Below are positions 24,116 through 35,672 of a stretch of DNA of 64,000 nucleotides, in pieces. The stretch is taken from contig JAJEKV010000071.1 in assembly GCA_021234155.1 (NCBI GenBank), positions 3,718,483 through 3,782,482 of the forward strand, read 5' to 3'. The stretch comes from Isoetes taiwanensis (Eukaryota > Streptophyta > Lycopodiopsida > Isoetales > Isoetaceae). Positions within the stretch are counted from its first letter, which is position 1; each line of letters begins with the position of its first letter. A model generated the notes under the pieces. That model saw only the letters and a list, made by a program, of their open reading frames with translations, had not been told where the DNA came from and ran no database searches. A program made the position numbers and the translations under genes.

Positions 24116-24494
24116 ATAGCAGAATATCACCATCCGGACGCCGCTTACAAGTGCTTAAAATCGGCGTGTTTTAAACACGACGTGCGTGATTGATCAATTG
24201 ACATGTAGGGTGCGCGCCCGTCAAATGACAGGCTGAGAGAATCATGAGCTTGTTTGGTGCCGGAAACATGAATGCCTGTAGCCCGCCATATTCGTGGATG
24301 GCGGGCTAACCCATCTTGAATTCAAGCAAAATGGAGGGACTAATTGTTTCCAAGAATTGCCTGAACCGAAATTCAACAATTTGCCCTCACCCATTTTGCA
24401 AATACCGCAAACAGGGATAGATGAAACCCAATTCCTCTCCCGATCAGCTTTCTGAGCCATTGATGCAGCAAGGAAGAGAGATCGAGGCAAGAGA

Positions 24495-27134
24495 TTGTAT
24501 GCAAAGAAGGTAGCAATGAAGAATAATTCCCCTTCTAAAGATTCGCCTTCAAAGAAGAATAAGAAATTGAGACCGAAAGTGACCCTGAGAATAAGAGAAA
24601 TTTCAGGAGAAATTTATGAAGTATTCAACCAAATTAGTACAAATGTTGATGACAATGACAAAGGTCAGTATCCTTGATGTCTTCTTTGGAGGGCAAAGGG
24701 ATTTACCAATTGCTTCTACAAAGAAATCTAAGGTGTTACTATGGCCGAGCAAATGGTGAAGAATTTGAAGGAAACAATGCAAGAACATAAGTATGAGAGG
24801 AATCATGACATGCTTCGCGTGCAAGGAAGTCCACCCGGATAATGGCAAAGAAGCAGGTACAAATGGTGTCAAGCCATTGAATCAAACAGAAGTGGCAGAT
24901 TGTTTCGGCATCCCGGAAAAACAATTTCAAATGCTTTTCAAAGAAGGGTGCAAGCTAACAAAGGGGAAGGACCTTGGTCAATGTTCAGGAGGAGGAAGCG
25001 GATGGATAACATGTTAGATTACAATAGAGAAGCTGTTATCAAGTTAAGGGCCGAGAAAATACAAGAGTTTCTCCATACAAGAAAAGGCGTGAGGAGGTAT
25101 GTATCGAGAGCAGGAATAAAGATGGAACATCCAATTCACCTTCTTGAAGTCAGCCAAGTAAGTATTCATCCTATATTGTAGGGTTCATTATATGTAGCAT
25201 TTATTTGGCATTCACACGATTTCCCTGCAGTTGCAATTCTACCTCAGGTTTAGAGAGGAGAATCCTCATATCAAAATTGTATTGCAGACTTTTGAGAGGT
25301 TGAAACCGAGTTTTGTAAGGAGGATGCGTGAGAGGCATACATCTTTGTTGCATCTACCACTTGAAATTTGAATACATCATGCGAGGATTGAACGGCTCGA
25401 GAAAATCGGGTGGACTTCATGACAATTGCAACCGCCATTGTGAGATCTGTGGCCCCGCCCGTAATGTGCAGCCAAGGAGCATACAATCAAGTGCACCAGT
25501 GATTTATGGAGACAAGTGGTCCGGCAAAGAAAGGTGATGATGAGGAGTGGTTTGATCATAAGCGCTTGATGTTGGCGTGTAAAAATGTGGGTTGGATAGA
25601 ATTAGAAAATGTCCACAGGAAATGGATGGCACGGGTTCGCATTACTAGTTACTTGGAAGACATTTGAAAAGCAACACGTGGACCGGAGAGAATTCGGGGG
25701 ATCCAAGAAAGGCTTTGAGGTACAAACCTGTCTTGAGATTAGTACAGAAGGAGAGAAGTCCCAAAGAGTTTCAAGAGGATGTGAAGAAGGTAATATCAGA
25801 TTTTGTTCCACACAATTACATAGCACATTGGCAGGCCAATCAGTTTAAGCGTGTGTGTCATCATTTCGGAAGATACAATTGTATACGTTATTGACTTTGC
25901 AAAAAATTCTGACATCAAGATCCGAATGAGCCCCGAGTCAATGCAGCGGCATACAAACCAAGTTTCTATACTTGTTCACATAACATATAGACATGACAAA
26001 AATGCCGATATTCTGTTCCTATCTTGATTTAAGAAGACCGTCAAAAAAAAAAAAAAAGAACGTAAGATTGGAGCAGATCGAGGGAATAGATTCAACAATG
26101 GTAGGAAGATCATAAAAAGAGACTCACTTTTACATTTCGATGATAAAGTGCATGACTCATTATTTGTGGAACACGCCTACAAAAAGCATGTTGCATGGCT
26201 TAGGAGGAATGGGAAATAGAGTATGAGAAGCATTGGGTTTGGAGTGAAAACTTTTTTTTTTCTTAGGCGGTACTTCACAATGAATGACAAAGGAAATAGT
26301 GTGGAACTACTTTACACTTCGCTCATGGTAAAGGTGAACATGATGGTGCAGTCTTTGTTATCAAAAAGGTCGCTAAGTAAGGAACAACTCAAACCCAATG
26401 GTGTGCAAGCGAGGCATGCTAATATTGTAAAATTTACGTGTACATATTTGTGATCTACCGGTTGATGAAACAGATGAGATCAAAAAAGATATTTTTGGGA
26501 AATTGAACTGCTTTGTTGTGGCAAACATGGAAGAATATGAAATTGAAACACTTAAAAGCACAAAGAGGATTCATCGTATCGGACACATCGTGAGGAGTAG
26601 ACCAAAGCGGGCTTGCTCATAGATGCCCTGTCATGTTTCTCGCTTGTTTTGCATGGATCATAATTGGGACTCTGCATCAATACGTAGATTTGGAAAGTGG
26701 GAGGTAAGCTGACTTACAACTGGGGAGTTGAGAAGAAAAAGGAGACTCTTGAACAAGCCAATGAATGGATCAGTAATTTGGTAGAGGTAGGTGACAATTT
26801 TGGCAAAGTGAATCTTTGAGGTAGACAATTCAGGAGGGTGTGGACTTCTACATCCTCAAGTGCTGAGTAACCCAAATGCACACTTGAAGATTCATACAAA
26901 GATGGATAGGGGCAAAAATTTGGAGTGCATGAGGTTATCTTAAGTGGATTGTATTATCAATTCTTGGGTAATTTCAAGTACATGTTGCTCACTAAACAAC
27001 CCGAAGCCTCCGTGCACAGCCATGTGGTAAGATATTCTAAAATTGATATGGACAAAATAGAAGGCACAGACATGTACAAAATTTCACAGGAGACCCATGA
27101 AAAAATTATGGCAAGTCGCCCAATAACATTGTAA
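24495..27134 (+). pseudogene. transposase-like protein of the 7.77 kb element, decayed
   Basis: A conserved order of blocks known to me from uncharacterised transposon proteins of non-seed plants and invertebrates is present in shifting frames: a Lys-rich N-terminus; REAVIKLRAEKIQEFLHTRK (25.02-25.08 kb); FREENPHIKIVLQTFERLKP (25.25-25.31 kb) after an intron with GTAAGT/GCAG borders; a C-C-H motif (CCIYHLKFEYIMRGLN); VIDFAKNSDIKIRMSPESMQ (25.88-25.94 kb); DDKVHDSLFVEHAYKKH (26.14-26.19 kb); and GKGEHDGAVFVIKKVAK (26.33-26.38 kb, usually GKG.HDG.GA..KR). The spaced acidic residues fit an RNase H-like DDE/D transposase, which is inference. Many stops and frameshifts make it non-functional. Confidence 0.55.
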
Positions 27135-27658
27135 TTCTTTGACACTTAACCAAATTGATGTTATTCTTTTCAAGTGATTTGTTGTTCGAGCACCTAAGCA
27201 CGTAAGCACACATTTGTATATATATTATAATAATAGTGAGGATGCACAAGGGTGGTGTGCATGGACAGGTACTTCGAAATGAAGATTGAATTGTTGTTTA
27301 AGAATGTAGATTTGTGACATTGGAATAAGATTCAATTATTTATTTTGGTACCATCACTATCCCAACATTCTTGGCAAAATTATATTGTCAAGGCATTTCC
27401 TCGATGTGACATGTGTCAATTCGACTGGTCATACGAAATATTTAAGCCTGGTTACGAATTAATTGTTCCGCACGTGTGAGGTTTTTCATACAGCGGCGCC
27501 TAATGCGGGATTTAAGCACTAGGCGCCTAAGCGTAAGCTCTTCTCACAAGCTCACGCTCCACCCATTCCCCGCCCAATTCCTCCGCACTCCTTCCCAATC
27601 CGCCGCACTCCTTCCCAATTCCTCCGCACCCCGCCCAATCCGCACAATCCGCCGAAGC

Positions 27659-28050
27659 ATGAAGCGAAAAGCTAGCGAGGAGCCGGAGGTCACCTCCAAG
27701 AGGCGCTTACTTGGCGTCGAAGAGGTGTTCCCTCCACTCTTCCCATCTTTGCCTGATCTACTTGCCTCCTCTGCTGCCTCCTCTCCTGCCCACTCTACTG
27801 CCTCTCAATTTTCCGATTCCGATTCCAATTCTTCTGATTCCTATGAGGAATCAGAAAATGAGGAATCGGAACTTTCTTCGCAGGAATATGTCACTGCAGT
27901 TCTGCAAGGGTGGATAGAGGAAGAAGAAGAAGAAGACGAGTCTGATGAAGAAGTCCCTGAAGAAGAAGAAGAAGAAGAAGAAGAAGCAGAAATTGAAGAT
28001 GAATCGGCCGACTTTGCAGACTTCATGGCGCTCATAAATGGTATGCATGT
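27659..28050 (+). CDS. Ser/Glu-rich acidic protein, probable first exon
   Basis: ATG at 27659 (MKRKASEEPEVTSKRRLLG) begins with a basic, nuclear-localisation-like stretch, followed by a Ser/Pro region, a Ser/Asp/Glu segment and a pure Glu run ending DFADFMALIN. A splice donor AATG/GTATGC lies at 28040 and an acceptor GTTGCAG ends at 28120; the second exon is short or runs into the minisatellite at 28184. The open frame extends upstream to 27476 without an ATG-supported reason to use it. It sits inside the 7.77 kb element. Function unknown. Confidence 0.45.
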
Positions 28051-28183
28051 TTCATTTGTTTTCTTTAATCAATTTTTCATTTTCATTTGTTTAATCAATT
28101 TTTTGTTATTGGTGTTGCAGATGGAGAATGAAGGGCCTCCAGCTTGCCTCCGGCGTTTTTTTTTTTAATTATTCTTGCCTCCA

Positions 28184-28291
28184 GCAGACACCCCCTGAAG
28201 AAGACACCCCCAAGAAGACACCCCACGAAGACACCCCTCAAGAAGACACCCCCAAGAAGACACCCCCCGAAGACACCCCTGAAGAAGACAT
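28184..28291. repeat. GAAGACACCCC minisatellite
   Basis: About eight degenerate copies of an 11-15 bp unit (GAAGACACCCC with AAGAAG or TGAAGA spacers). Read on the plus strand it encodes repeats of EDTPKKTP/EDTPEED, so it may be a repeat domain of the acidic protein's second exon. Confidence 0.85.
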
Positions 28292-29197
28292 CGGTTCGAG
28301 GGCCAATTTTTTTGTAAAAAAATTTGTTCATATCCTGAAGACACTGGCTTGAGGGCCTTTTTTTTGTAAAAAATCTTGTTTATATAAAAAGTTTTTTGTC
28401 TCTATCAAAGTTTTTATTGTCTCTATCAAAGTTTTTTGTTTCTCTATCAAATGTTATTTTTGTCTATCTATCAAATATAGTCCATTCAGATTCTGCTTGA
28501 ATGTAACAGTGCTCTAGCTCTTTAATTAGTTTCAAACACTAAGCATTTTAATTAGTTTGATAGTGCTTGTGAGTAAACCTTTGGAACACACGACACTTAT
28601 GCAATAAACAGCTAGCTTTAAGCAGGTTATATAGCTTAACGTAAGAAAACCTTGCACCTTAAGCGCATGGCGGTAAGCACTTGATGACATTAACACTACG
28701 CTGGCGTTAAGCAACTACATACTTAGTAAGCATCCTTTGCATGACAATAAGCGAAGATTCGCCATTCGGACTCATACCGGACTAGCACTTGCGGGCAATT
28801 TTTTTTTTTAAGCACTTGATAAGTTTTTAAGCATCCCTTGCGGTCGGCATTGAAGTAGATATAAACAATATAGCAAAACTTATAGACAAGTCTGCCTTTG
28901 AACTACATAAACAATATAGCAAAAACATTCTTAAATTAAGATAAAGATGGTACATGAAAAGTGTAGGATTCCTTGGCCTAAATAAATGACAATCAGGCCA
29001 ATAATCATAAATGTCTCAGGCTTAATCACAGCAATGGAGAATGACAATCTTCATCACCATAAACCTTCTTCAATTCCTCCTTCACAAACCTATAGAACTG
29101 CAATTGTTTTCCAGAAAGTCTTTCCAAGCATAGCTTCATAATCTTTCTATCTGTCTTAGGCGGGGCTTGTATCGTGTGTGTTCTTCACCAAGTAACT
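28292..29197. other. noncoding spacer within the 7.77 kb element
   Basis: AT-rich; 28.38-28.48 kb has loosely repeated CTATCAAAGTTTTT pieces. No coding signal before the phosphatase-like gene. Confidence 0.5.
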
Positions 29198-29747
29198 TCA
29201 TTTTTTTCCTCGTCTTGGCCTGCGATTATTTCTTCTATCTTTGGGGTGAAATCTTGTTAGCACTTCATCATAGACATCCATCTTGAATGCAGGTACTAGC
29301 GAAGTTTCGAGGGATTTGCTAAGGTAAGACTTGTATATTGAATCATCAAGAAGCAAAGTCTTACCTTTGAATCTTGGGTATGACTCATATACTTTCCCAA
29401 GTGGCTTCATCATGGCCCGGACTGACCCAGGTTTGTTAGGGTGGTGAAAACTGGTCTTCACACATTTTTCCTGTCCCCATACAAATAGAAATCCGTCCCT
29501 CAAATCTGGACATAGTACTTGCAGCACATCTTCCACATTAGAGAGTTGCATTGATGACCATATACCAACACAACTTACAGAACAAAGTCTTCAAGAAGAA
29601 CACCGCTCGGGTGCGAATATCACTTTCTTTTACGCTAGTGTATGTCATTGTCAATCCTGATTCCAAGCGTATGTGTTCATTTGCACCAAATGTTTTTACC
29701 AACACACCATTTAAATCCAAGACAATGAGTTTATCTTTTGCTGCCAA
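29198..29747 (-). pseudogene. FCP1/NIF-type HAD phosphatase-like protein, frameshifted
   Basis: The minus strand from 29747 encodes KLIVLDLNGVLVKT, the HAD motif I of plant NIF-family proteins (DLNG variant), then after a single-base frameshift near 29570 VGIWSSMQLSNVEDVLQVL (motif II W-S-S), KPLGKVYE (motif III Lys) and KGKTLLLDDSIYKSYL (motif IV D-D). It ends in a very basic tail (RRNNRRPRRGKK). Family members dephosphorylate proteins such as the RNA polymerase II tail; the usual second Asp of motif I is Asn here, as in several plant homologues, so activity is uncertain. It is probably cargo of the 7.77 kb transposon. Confidence 0.65.
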
Positions 29748-29759
29748 ATCAATATTTAG

Positions 29760-30719
29760 TGCGTTGGAACATCGAATACCTACACAACAGGAATTACTAC
29801 ATGAATAAATAGATGAAGATGAAAATAAAAATGGGTTGAATGTGGAAACCTTTCAGACATCAGCAGGATTCTCGACCTAACGGAATCAACTGGTAATCCT
29901 ACGATTGAATGCAACAAAAGAAAATCAATAATATTCAATGTTTTAAGCAACACTATTTACGGGCTTGCCAAAGAATGCCCTGACTTTTCGGGGTTATTAA
30001 GGGCAGCAATCACTTGTTGAAGATCGGGCTCACCCGAAACTCGAGGGGCGATTCTACATTTTCTTGAGAACACACGCCGATAGGTGTGGTGTCATGATTG
30101 AGGCGCTTCCCGCATCTTTTGCATAGCTACTTCTTGTTCTCTTTCTTGTAGCTTTGAACAACTTCTTTGCTATCCTCTAACTTACCCCTCTTTGTTCTTA
30201 CGCCCTTTCCTTTTGGCAAATATTAAGCCCAAGTTGCCCTCATCCAGATGGAATTACTCCCTCAACTTCCTTAGGTGCTTCGATTGTGTACAATCCGGTC
30301 TATTGTTGTTTTTCCACAACCGGTCTTTGTGTTTATAACCTGGTCTTTGTGTTTACGACTTCTTCTATAGCTTCTTGGACAACTTCTTGGGTGGTGGTGG
30401 TGGTTCTGTTGCATTCAAATCGGATCACAATTGATTTGTACTCCTATAGGACTTTCTTGGTGTTGTGCATCTTCAAATGGCACCATTGTCCTTCTTTGAA
30501 CCCTGAAGGGTGAGACCTCAATTGCAGGACGGATTAACACATCATTTTTTGGTGTACTATTTGAAGCACATGCAACATGGCCAAAACCTAGCTCGTCAAA
30601 TACACCCTCTGGCACCTTTCAGGGCAACCATGAATACATTGTCCTCCTCTCAACAATGAACAACAAGCTATATGATACTCATGTTGGCAATTCGATTGCT
30701 AAACTTAACCTCGTAAGCT
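29760..30719. other. spacer between phosphatase-like and coiled-coil genes
   Basis: No clear domain. Short frames and possible splice signals exist (for example a Thr/Val-rich minus-strand stretch near 30.3-30.45 kb). It could hold small exons linking the two minus-strand genes; I cannot show it. Confidence 0.3.
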
Positions 30720-31714
30720 TTAGTGAATTCCGGTCCACATCTTTGAACATGTATAAAATGGATCTTCCACTAACAACTTATCTCGTATAATAGTAGAGAT
30801 GCTAAATGTTGCAGGAGTATCCATTTTCAGCTTCCACAAATTGTTTATGTAGAATTGCAGAAGTCTCTGTTCTTCTTCGAGAACTTTTAACTCCTCCTCA
30901 AGTTTGAGTTTACATTTGACCTGCTCATTAACAGATGTAGGGTTCATTGCTTTTTGTACCTTGTTCCTGTGCCAAGTTTCCATCTGGACAGTCTGCTCCA
31001 AATCTTTAATTTACGCCTCCAACTCACGGTTTGGATTAAGCTTGAACTCCTCACGCTTTTTGTAGCCAAATCATTTGTGGCCATCTCTTAAAGCTGTTCT
31101 CGACCTCTTCCAACATCTTTTTCTGTAATTCAGAGGCCTTCTCATTGCCTTTCAGCTCACTTCCTACTGCTTCCAGATTCTTTGTGATAAGTAAAACTGA
31201 TTTTCCAATCTCCTGTACTGCATTCTCTAAGGTTTTTATGTTTTCATCACATGCACTGATCTCATTTGATCCAGCTGCCACCTTTGGCTTTGCCTTCATT
31301 TGATTTTCCTAACATGTGCTACAACATCCGCCTCTGTTTTTACTTGTCTATTGTTGTGGTATCTTTGGCATTGCCACGACAAATGCAGCCCGCTTTTTAC
31401 TTTGTGTTCCTCCTCGGTGCAACTATTGATCTAGTGTAATTTTCAAGCGCCAAAAGCAAGGGCGGTTGCTTTCTTACTTCTTTGTTGGGACAATTCTTGT
31501 AGATTTTTTTTGAGTGTTTGAACTTCTCTTGAAGATGCTCCTTTTTGCGGTGCCATTTTATCTTTCCCTTGTTCAACTTCTTTGTCCAAACAAGATCCCA
31601 ATCTCGATCCGTGACATTATTTTCCAACCAAGTTTCTTCCTCGTAGGGCTTCACCCCCGAATTGCACAGACCTCTGATGCTGTGAAAATCATCCGCGCTC
31701 CATGCCTCCATCAT
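30720..31714 (-). pseudogene. coiled-coil protein encoded next to the right TIR
   Basis: The first exon begins at an ATG near 31714 (MEAWSADDFHSIRGLC), about 150 bp inside the right end of the element, and is basic (LNKGKIKWHRKKEHLQEKF). Two further stretches read as heptad-rich helix: 31.29-31.05 kb (IKTLENAVQEIGKSVLLITK) and 31.00-30.72 kb (KLKLEEELKVLEEEQRLLQF). They lie in different frames, so introns or frameshifts separate them. It could form a dimer or tether; no family is recognised. Confidence 0.45.
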
Positions 31715-31842
31715 CAACAGTGAAACACGATCACGAGTTTCGCGCCCGGCGAAAAAGGAGGGAGAAGGGTGTGACCAGACTTCGACGTCCGCGAAGTTTC
31801 AAAAGACTTAAAGTGCTTAAACGCGGCTTAAAAAGTTGTACC

Positions 31843-31863
31843 CCACTAGCGATTTTACACCCC
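31843..31863 (-). repeat. right terminal inverted repeat of the 7.77 kb element
   Basis: Inverted partner of 24095-24115; TA follows at 31864-31865. Confidence 0.65.
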
Positions 31864-31865
31864 TA

Positions 31866-34835
31866 ATTCACATGCCGACCTTATTAAAGTTTGAGTGATC
31901 GCACGTAACTTTTTAGCAGCAGTCAGAACAAAGTCATATGCAAGAACCTTTACTTCAGCTAGATCTACGATACTAGTGTTTGCTTTAGACTTTGCTCTCC
32001 TTCCCACTCCTGTTTTTACCATTTTTAAACTATAACTTCCACTGAAAGCATTGGCAGCACTTGTTCTCATCCATTGCACTTTTAATTGAGTGGGAATTCC
32101 ATCCTCTCTTGTTACCTCCAATACTTTAGCTAGCCAAAATGGCTTTCCAGTTTCATCATTATCAGCTGGGACAGCTACGACCATTCCTTTTCGAATCTAC
32201 GAGGAGATCGAAACGGATGCAGAAACTTGTTGTGTCGTGCATCTGGGGCCAGTGTACATGACTCTGTCATCTTCATCTGAGCTAGGCATTATCTGTACAT
32301 GTTCTTCTTGATTCTCAACTTGCATAGGCAGAGTTTGCCTAGATGGCCAGTTGAATGTAACTGGTCTTTGACCTTGTAATAAAGCTTGTAACATGTCACG
32401 TTGCCGAGAAAAAAACTGAGGCCACCATAAAGCATCTGCCTCCCCAAAGTGGTTAGAGCATGACTGAATACTTGTCTCAACATAATCCAATGATTTGTTT
32501 GAGTCAAATGCTCTTCCCTCCTTTTTACTCTTTGTGATTTCTTTCAAGCTGTTTAGAGGCATTTGCTCTGCAGAGAGCATAGAAGTAGTATCGGGGATGG
32601 TGTGAATGAATTGAATACCAGCTGCTGGCTGCTACTGCAAGGATGTGGCATATTTCTTTCCTTGTAAGATGGCCTTGCCATCCACAAGTGAGAATTTGAT
32701 CTGATGCTGAAATGTAATGTTTCTCAAGGGCTCAATTGCACAGCGACCCAATTGATCTCTCCGAAAAATCCATTCCTTGAAATCATAAGTTTCTTCCAAT
32801 AACTCGATGTTTGGTCGAGGATTGTAGGAATCTTGGATCCTCAATCATTGCTGGCAGGCTGAGAGCTTTTTTTCGAGCAAGACGTTTAGAGAACCTACTG
32901 AACATCTGATCAATTTGATCGTGTGTATGACCAACAAGCAGGAAACCAATCTTCACCTTCTTGAAGATTTATTTCTCAACTAGCATGGCACAGTAAGCAA
33001 ACAATGCATGATTCTTATTTTCTCTTGTCGTATTGTCTAGCTGAAGATATAAAACTGGTGGTATACGTTCTAGACTGGAAAGAATCTTTTTCAATATTGT
33101 GATAGTGAGATTTGGATTAGCATGAATGTTTGGATAGTTCAAAAATGCCTTGCAAGATAGTTTCCCGTTAAATACCATAGCACCAACGACATTCAGGTGT
33201 ATGAAATCTTCTTCAGGGGCATCCTTAGGCACATTGACAAAGTGTGGTAGGGTGGTCTTCTTCTGGTCCATTCCATCAATAAAAACCGATATGTAGTTGA
33301 GTGGTTGTTCCAGTGCCTTCTTCCTGTGTTTTGTCAATTTTCTCCTTTCCAAAGATTGTTGTTCTCTGTGCTTGTTCAGTTTCTCTTTCAATGCATCTGA
33401 AATGAAAATACGTTCAGGACAAAAACCTACCATTGAGTAGAACTAGGCAAGAGTACGTTGTGGAAGCTTACTTTTAGTGTGAAGTGTCCTTGCATTTTGT
33501 CTCTGAGCTTTTAATTCAGAGCATGTAGCACAAACAGACATCCAGTGCTTTCTAGGAATAGACACGCGGGAAAACTCTTTTTTTCAGAGCACAGTGAAGT
33601 AAGAGTAGCATACATGGCGTTCTCCAGCCTCAACACACATATCCTTATAATTATTGTAGACTTCACGTTTCGTGAAGTTGTCACTCAAGTGGTACATAGG
33701 GCTGTTAGGGAGTTTCTCGCATGACTCCTTGAAGAAACCTTCCATCTAAGAAACACATTGAAGGGCATGAATTCTGGATATACTTCCTGAATGGCAGTAG
33801 TCATTAATGCCTGGATTCTTGTCAAGACTTTTCTTCAGGCGGTGAAGTCGTCTGCTGCCTAAAGCATGAATCAATTTAAAGGCCGTTTGACAGACGCTGT
33901 GGCCACCAGCTGTGTAAGTAAACTTATCACCATAATCTGCCCTAATATTGAAGGCTAAGTAGCCCCTTTGGTCTAACAAAGTCATTGAACTGTAATTATC
34001 ACGAATCAACCTCAATTCCTTTAGTCCAATCTTGAGCAAACAACGTTGAAAACAACAGTGCTTTGTATATGTTGCCCTCAAGTGACCCTCGTCCATAAGT
34101 TTCTTTCTTCTTTGCGATGTACAAGCTTTCTTGTGTAAGTTTCGCTTAAGGTTTTTTCTCGCAGGAGCTTTGAATTCGAACATAGAGTCTTGTGGCTTTG
34201 CTACGTCATCGTCTGAGAGACCAACATGAGGTGTTTCTTCGTCTGGCACGGGAGCAACGGATGGTGTACTAGTAGATGCTGAGAGGTTTGGTGTGGGCAA
34301 GTCTTGGAGGGAGTTGCTTTGCCTTTCTCTGGGAAAAAGTAGTCGAGGTTGGTGACGTAGTTGAGCAGCTCCTGAAATGTCATAGAATACAGGAGTTGCG
34401 TGGCGCTGACTGCTCCCACTTAGTGTAGTATCAAGTAGTGAGATGGATGGAGTTGGAGTGATTTGCCTCCGGGAAGCTATCTACGCTGGACTATGAGACG
34501 GACTAAAACGTAACCGGAGGAGGAGTCGAGCTCGTCTCCTCCCTTCTTTGAGTGAAATGAATGGGTGGAGGAAAGTTTCATTTGTTCCGTGGGCTGCGGT
34601 GGAGTAAAAACGATTGGTGGGGGCAAACGACGTTCAGGAGCAGGCGGTGGTGGAGTAAACTGAACTGGTGGTGGAAGCCGACGTGTACAAATGCCAGGGC
34701 TGGGGCTTTGAATATCAGAGTCAGAAGTTTCGTGGCTACTACCTGGGGACAAGGTGTGAAAACCATTGGAGGAGGGAGCCTGCGAGTAGGACGTGGCGGC
34801 TCTGGAGCTCTTTTCTCTCCAGCCATAGTCGCCAT
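31866..34835 (-). pseudogene. DUF7869-family transposase-like protein, copy B
   Basis: Starts near 34835 (ATG) with a Pro-rich region holding three RRLPPPxxFTPP repeats, the last two in a second frame. Next come a Cys/His region with GYLAFNIRADYGDKFTYTAG (34.0-33.9 kb), a CxxC motif (SVCATCSELKAQ, 33.52 kb), an intron (GTAAGC near 33462 to TTTCAG near 33400), then IDGMDQKKTTLPHFV (33.29-33.24 kb), LQLDNTTRENKNHALFAYC (33.05-32.98 kb) and GFLLVGHTHDQIDQMFSRFS (32.94-32.88 kb). A C-terminal FWLAKVLEV...LKVQWMRT stretch resembles a BAH/chromo-like module. There are stops near 33585 and 32970 and frameshifts. The 3' end is cut by the 7.77 kb element. Its start faces the ParB/methyltransferase gene 343 bp away. 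Confidence 0.7.
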
Positions 34836-34904
34836 TTTTCTTAGAACAAGTAGCGTCTGACTCAGATAAATTTATCGATTACATGTAATCTGACATGAGC
34901 GAAC

Positions 34905-34982
34905 GGTATAACTTTATACAGAGATGGTATAAATTTATACAGAGAAGTATAAATTTATACAGAAACGGTATAAATTTATATG
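34905..34982. repeat. palindrome block 1: four sites at about 21 bp spacing
   Basis: Copies of GGTATAAATTTATACC (some with one to three changes) start at 34905, 34926, 34946 and 34967, spacings 21, 20 and 21 bp. They lie in the 343 bp between two divergent start codons (34835 minus, 35178 plus), so they may be operator sites for both genes. Confidence 0.9.
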
Positions 34983-35260
34983 AAAACTTACAAATTTTCG
35001 TATAGGAGACTTTATGGAAAACCCTATACGGAAAGGCACAGAACAGAAGTACTTAAGCCCGGCGGTGGCCGGTCTATTTTCTATATACGTTGTTTGGATT
35101 CGAAGCCGCTCGTGCTCCGCCTTATATACTCACCCCAATTTGCTCTCCCGAACAGCTATAAGCGAATCTATACAGTCATGGCCACGTAAGTCTCTAATCC
35201 GTACCATTCTAGTTCCGCATCTCTTTTAATCTTCTTGCTTTTGTTTTGTCTTGAGTCTTT

Positions 35261-35672
35261 GGTATAAATTTATACTGAGTCTAAGGTTCCACGGTATAAA
35301 TTTATGCCATTGGAGAACTCCTTCGGTGTAAATTTATACCGCGAGGGTTCTGCAACGGTATAAATTTATATCGCTCGTGCTCAGATGGTATAAATTTATA
35401 CCATTGCAGAACTCTTTTGGTATAAATTTATACCGCGAGAGTTCTGCAACGCTATAAATTTATACCGCTCGTGCTCAGACGGTATAAATTTATACGGTTG
35501 CCGAACTCTTTCGGTATAAGTTTATACCAAGAGACCACAGTCGGTAAAATAAACACAGTTCTTAAACACTGCGGTATAAATTTATACCGTAAGAGTATAA
35601 AATCATACTGCTGTCTTCTCTGTAGGTATAAATTTATACCGGGAGACCAGCTCCTCGGTTTAAATTTAAATC
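35261..35672. repeat. palindrome block 2: 14 sites in intron 1, about 31.5 bp spacing
   Basis: Copies of GGTATAAATTTATACC start at 35261, 35293, 35325, 35357, 35387, 35419, 35451, 35481 and 35513 (252 bp over eight steps, mean 31.5 bp), then degenerate or intact copies at about 35543, 35573, 35594, 35625 and 35657. A 94 bp unit with three palindromes is repeated (35293-35386, 35387-35480). The whole block lies in intron 1 (35186-35873). Confidence 0.92.

Larger units (their letters stand above)
24095..31863. mobile_element. 7.77 kb DNA transposon with imperfect TIRs, TA flanks, four genes
   Basis: Left end AGGGTGCAAAATCGGTACTG and right end (reverse complement) GGGGTGTAAAATCGCTAGTG match at 17 of the first 21 positions, and both are bordered by TA (24093-24094, 31864-31865). 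Subterminal similarity continues (GTGCTTAAAATCGG near 24154; GTTTAAGCACTT near 31810 on the minus strand). It interrupts the minus-strand DUF7869 gene, which gives independent support for the boundaries. Contents: a plus-strand transposase-like gene (24.5-27.1 kb), a plus-strand acidic protein (27.66-28.05 kb), a minus-strand FCP1-like phosphatase (29.2-29.75 kb) and a minus-strand coiled-coil protein (30.7-31.7 kb). Confidence 0.65.

Noticed and set aside
27841-28048. Poly-Ser and poly-Phe frames on the minus strand
   Set aside because: Antisense of the GAA/GAG run of the acidic protein.
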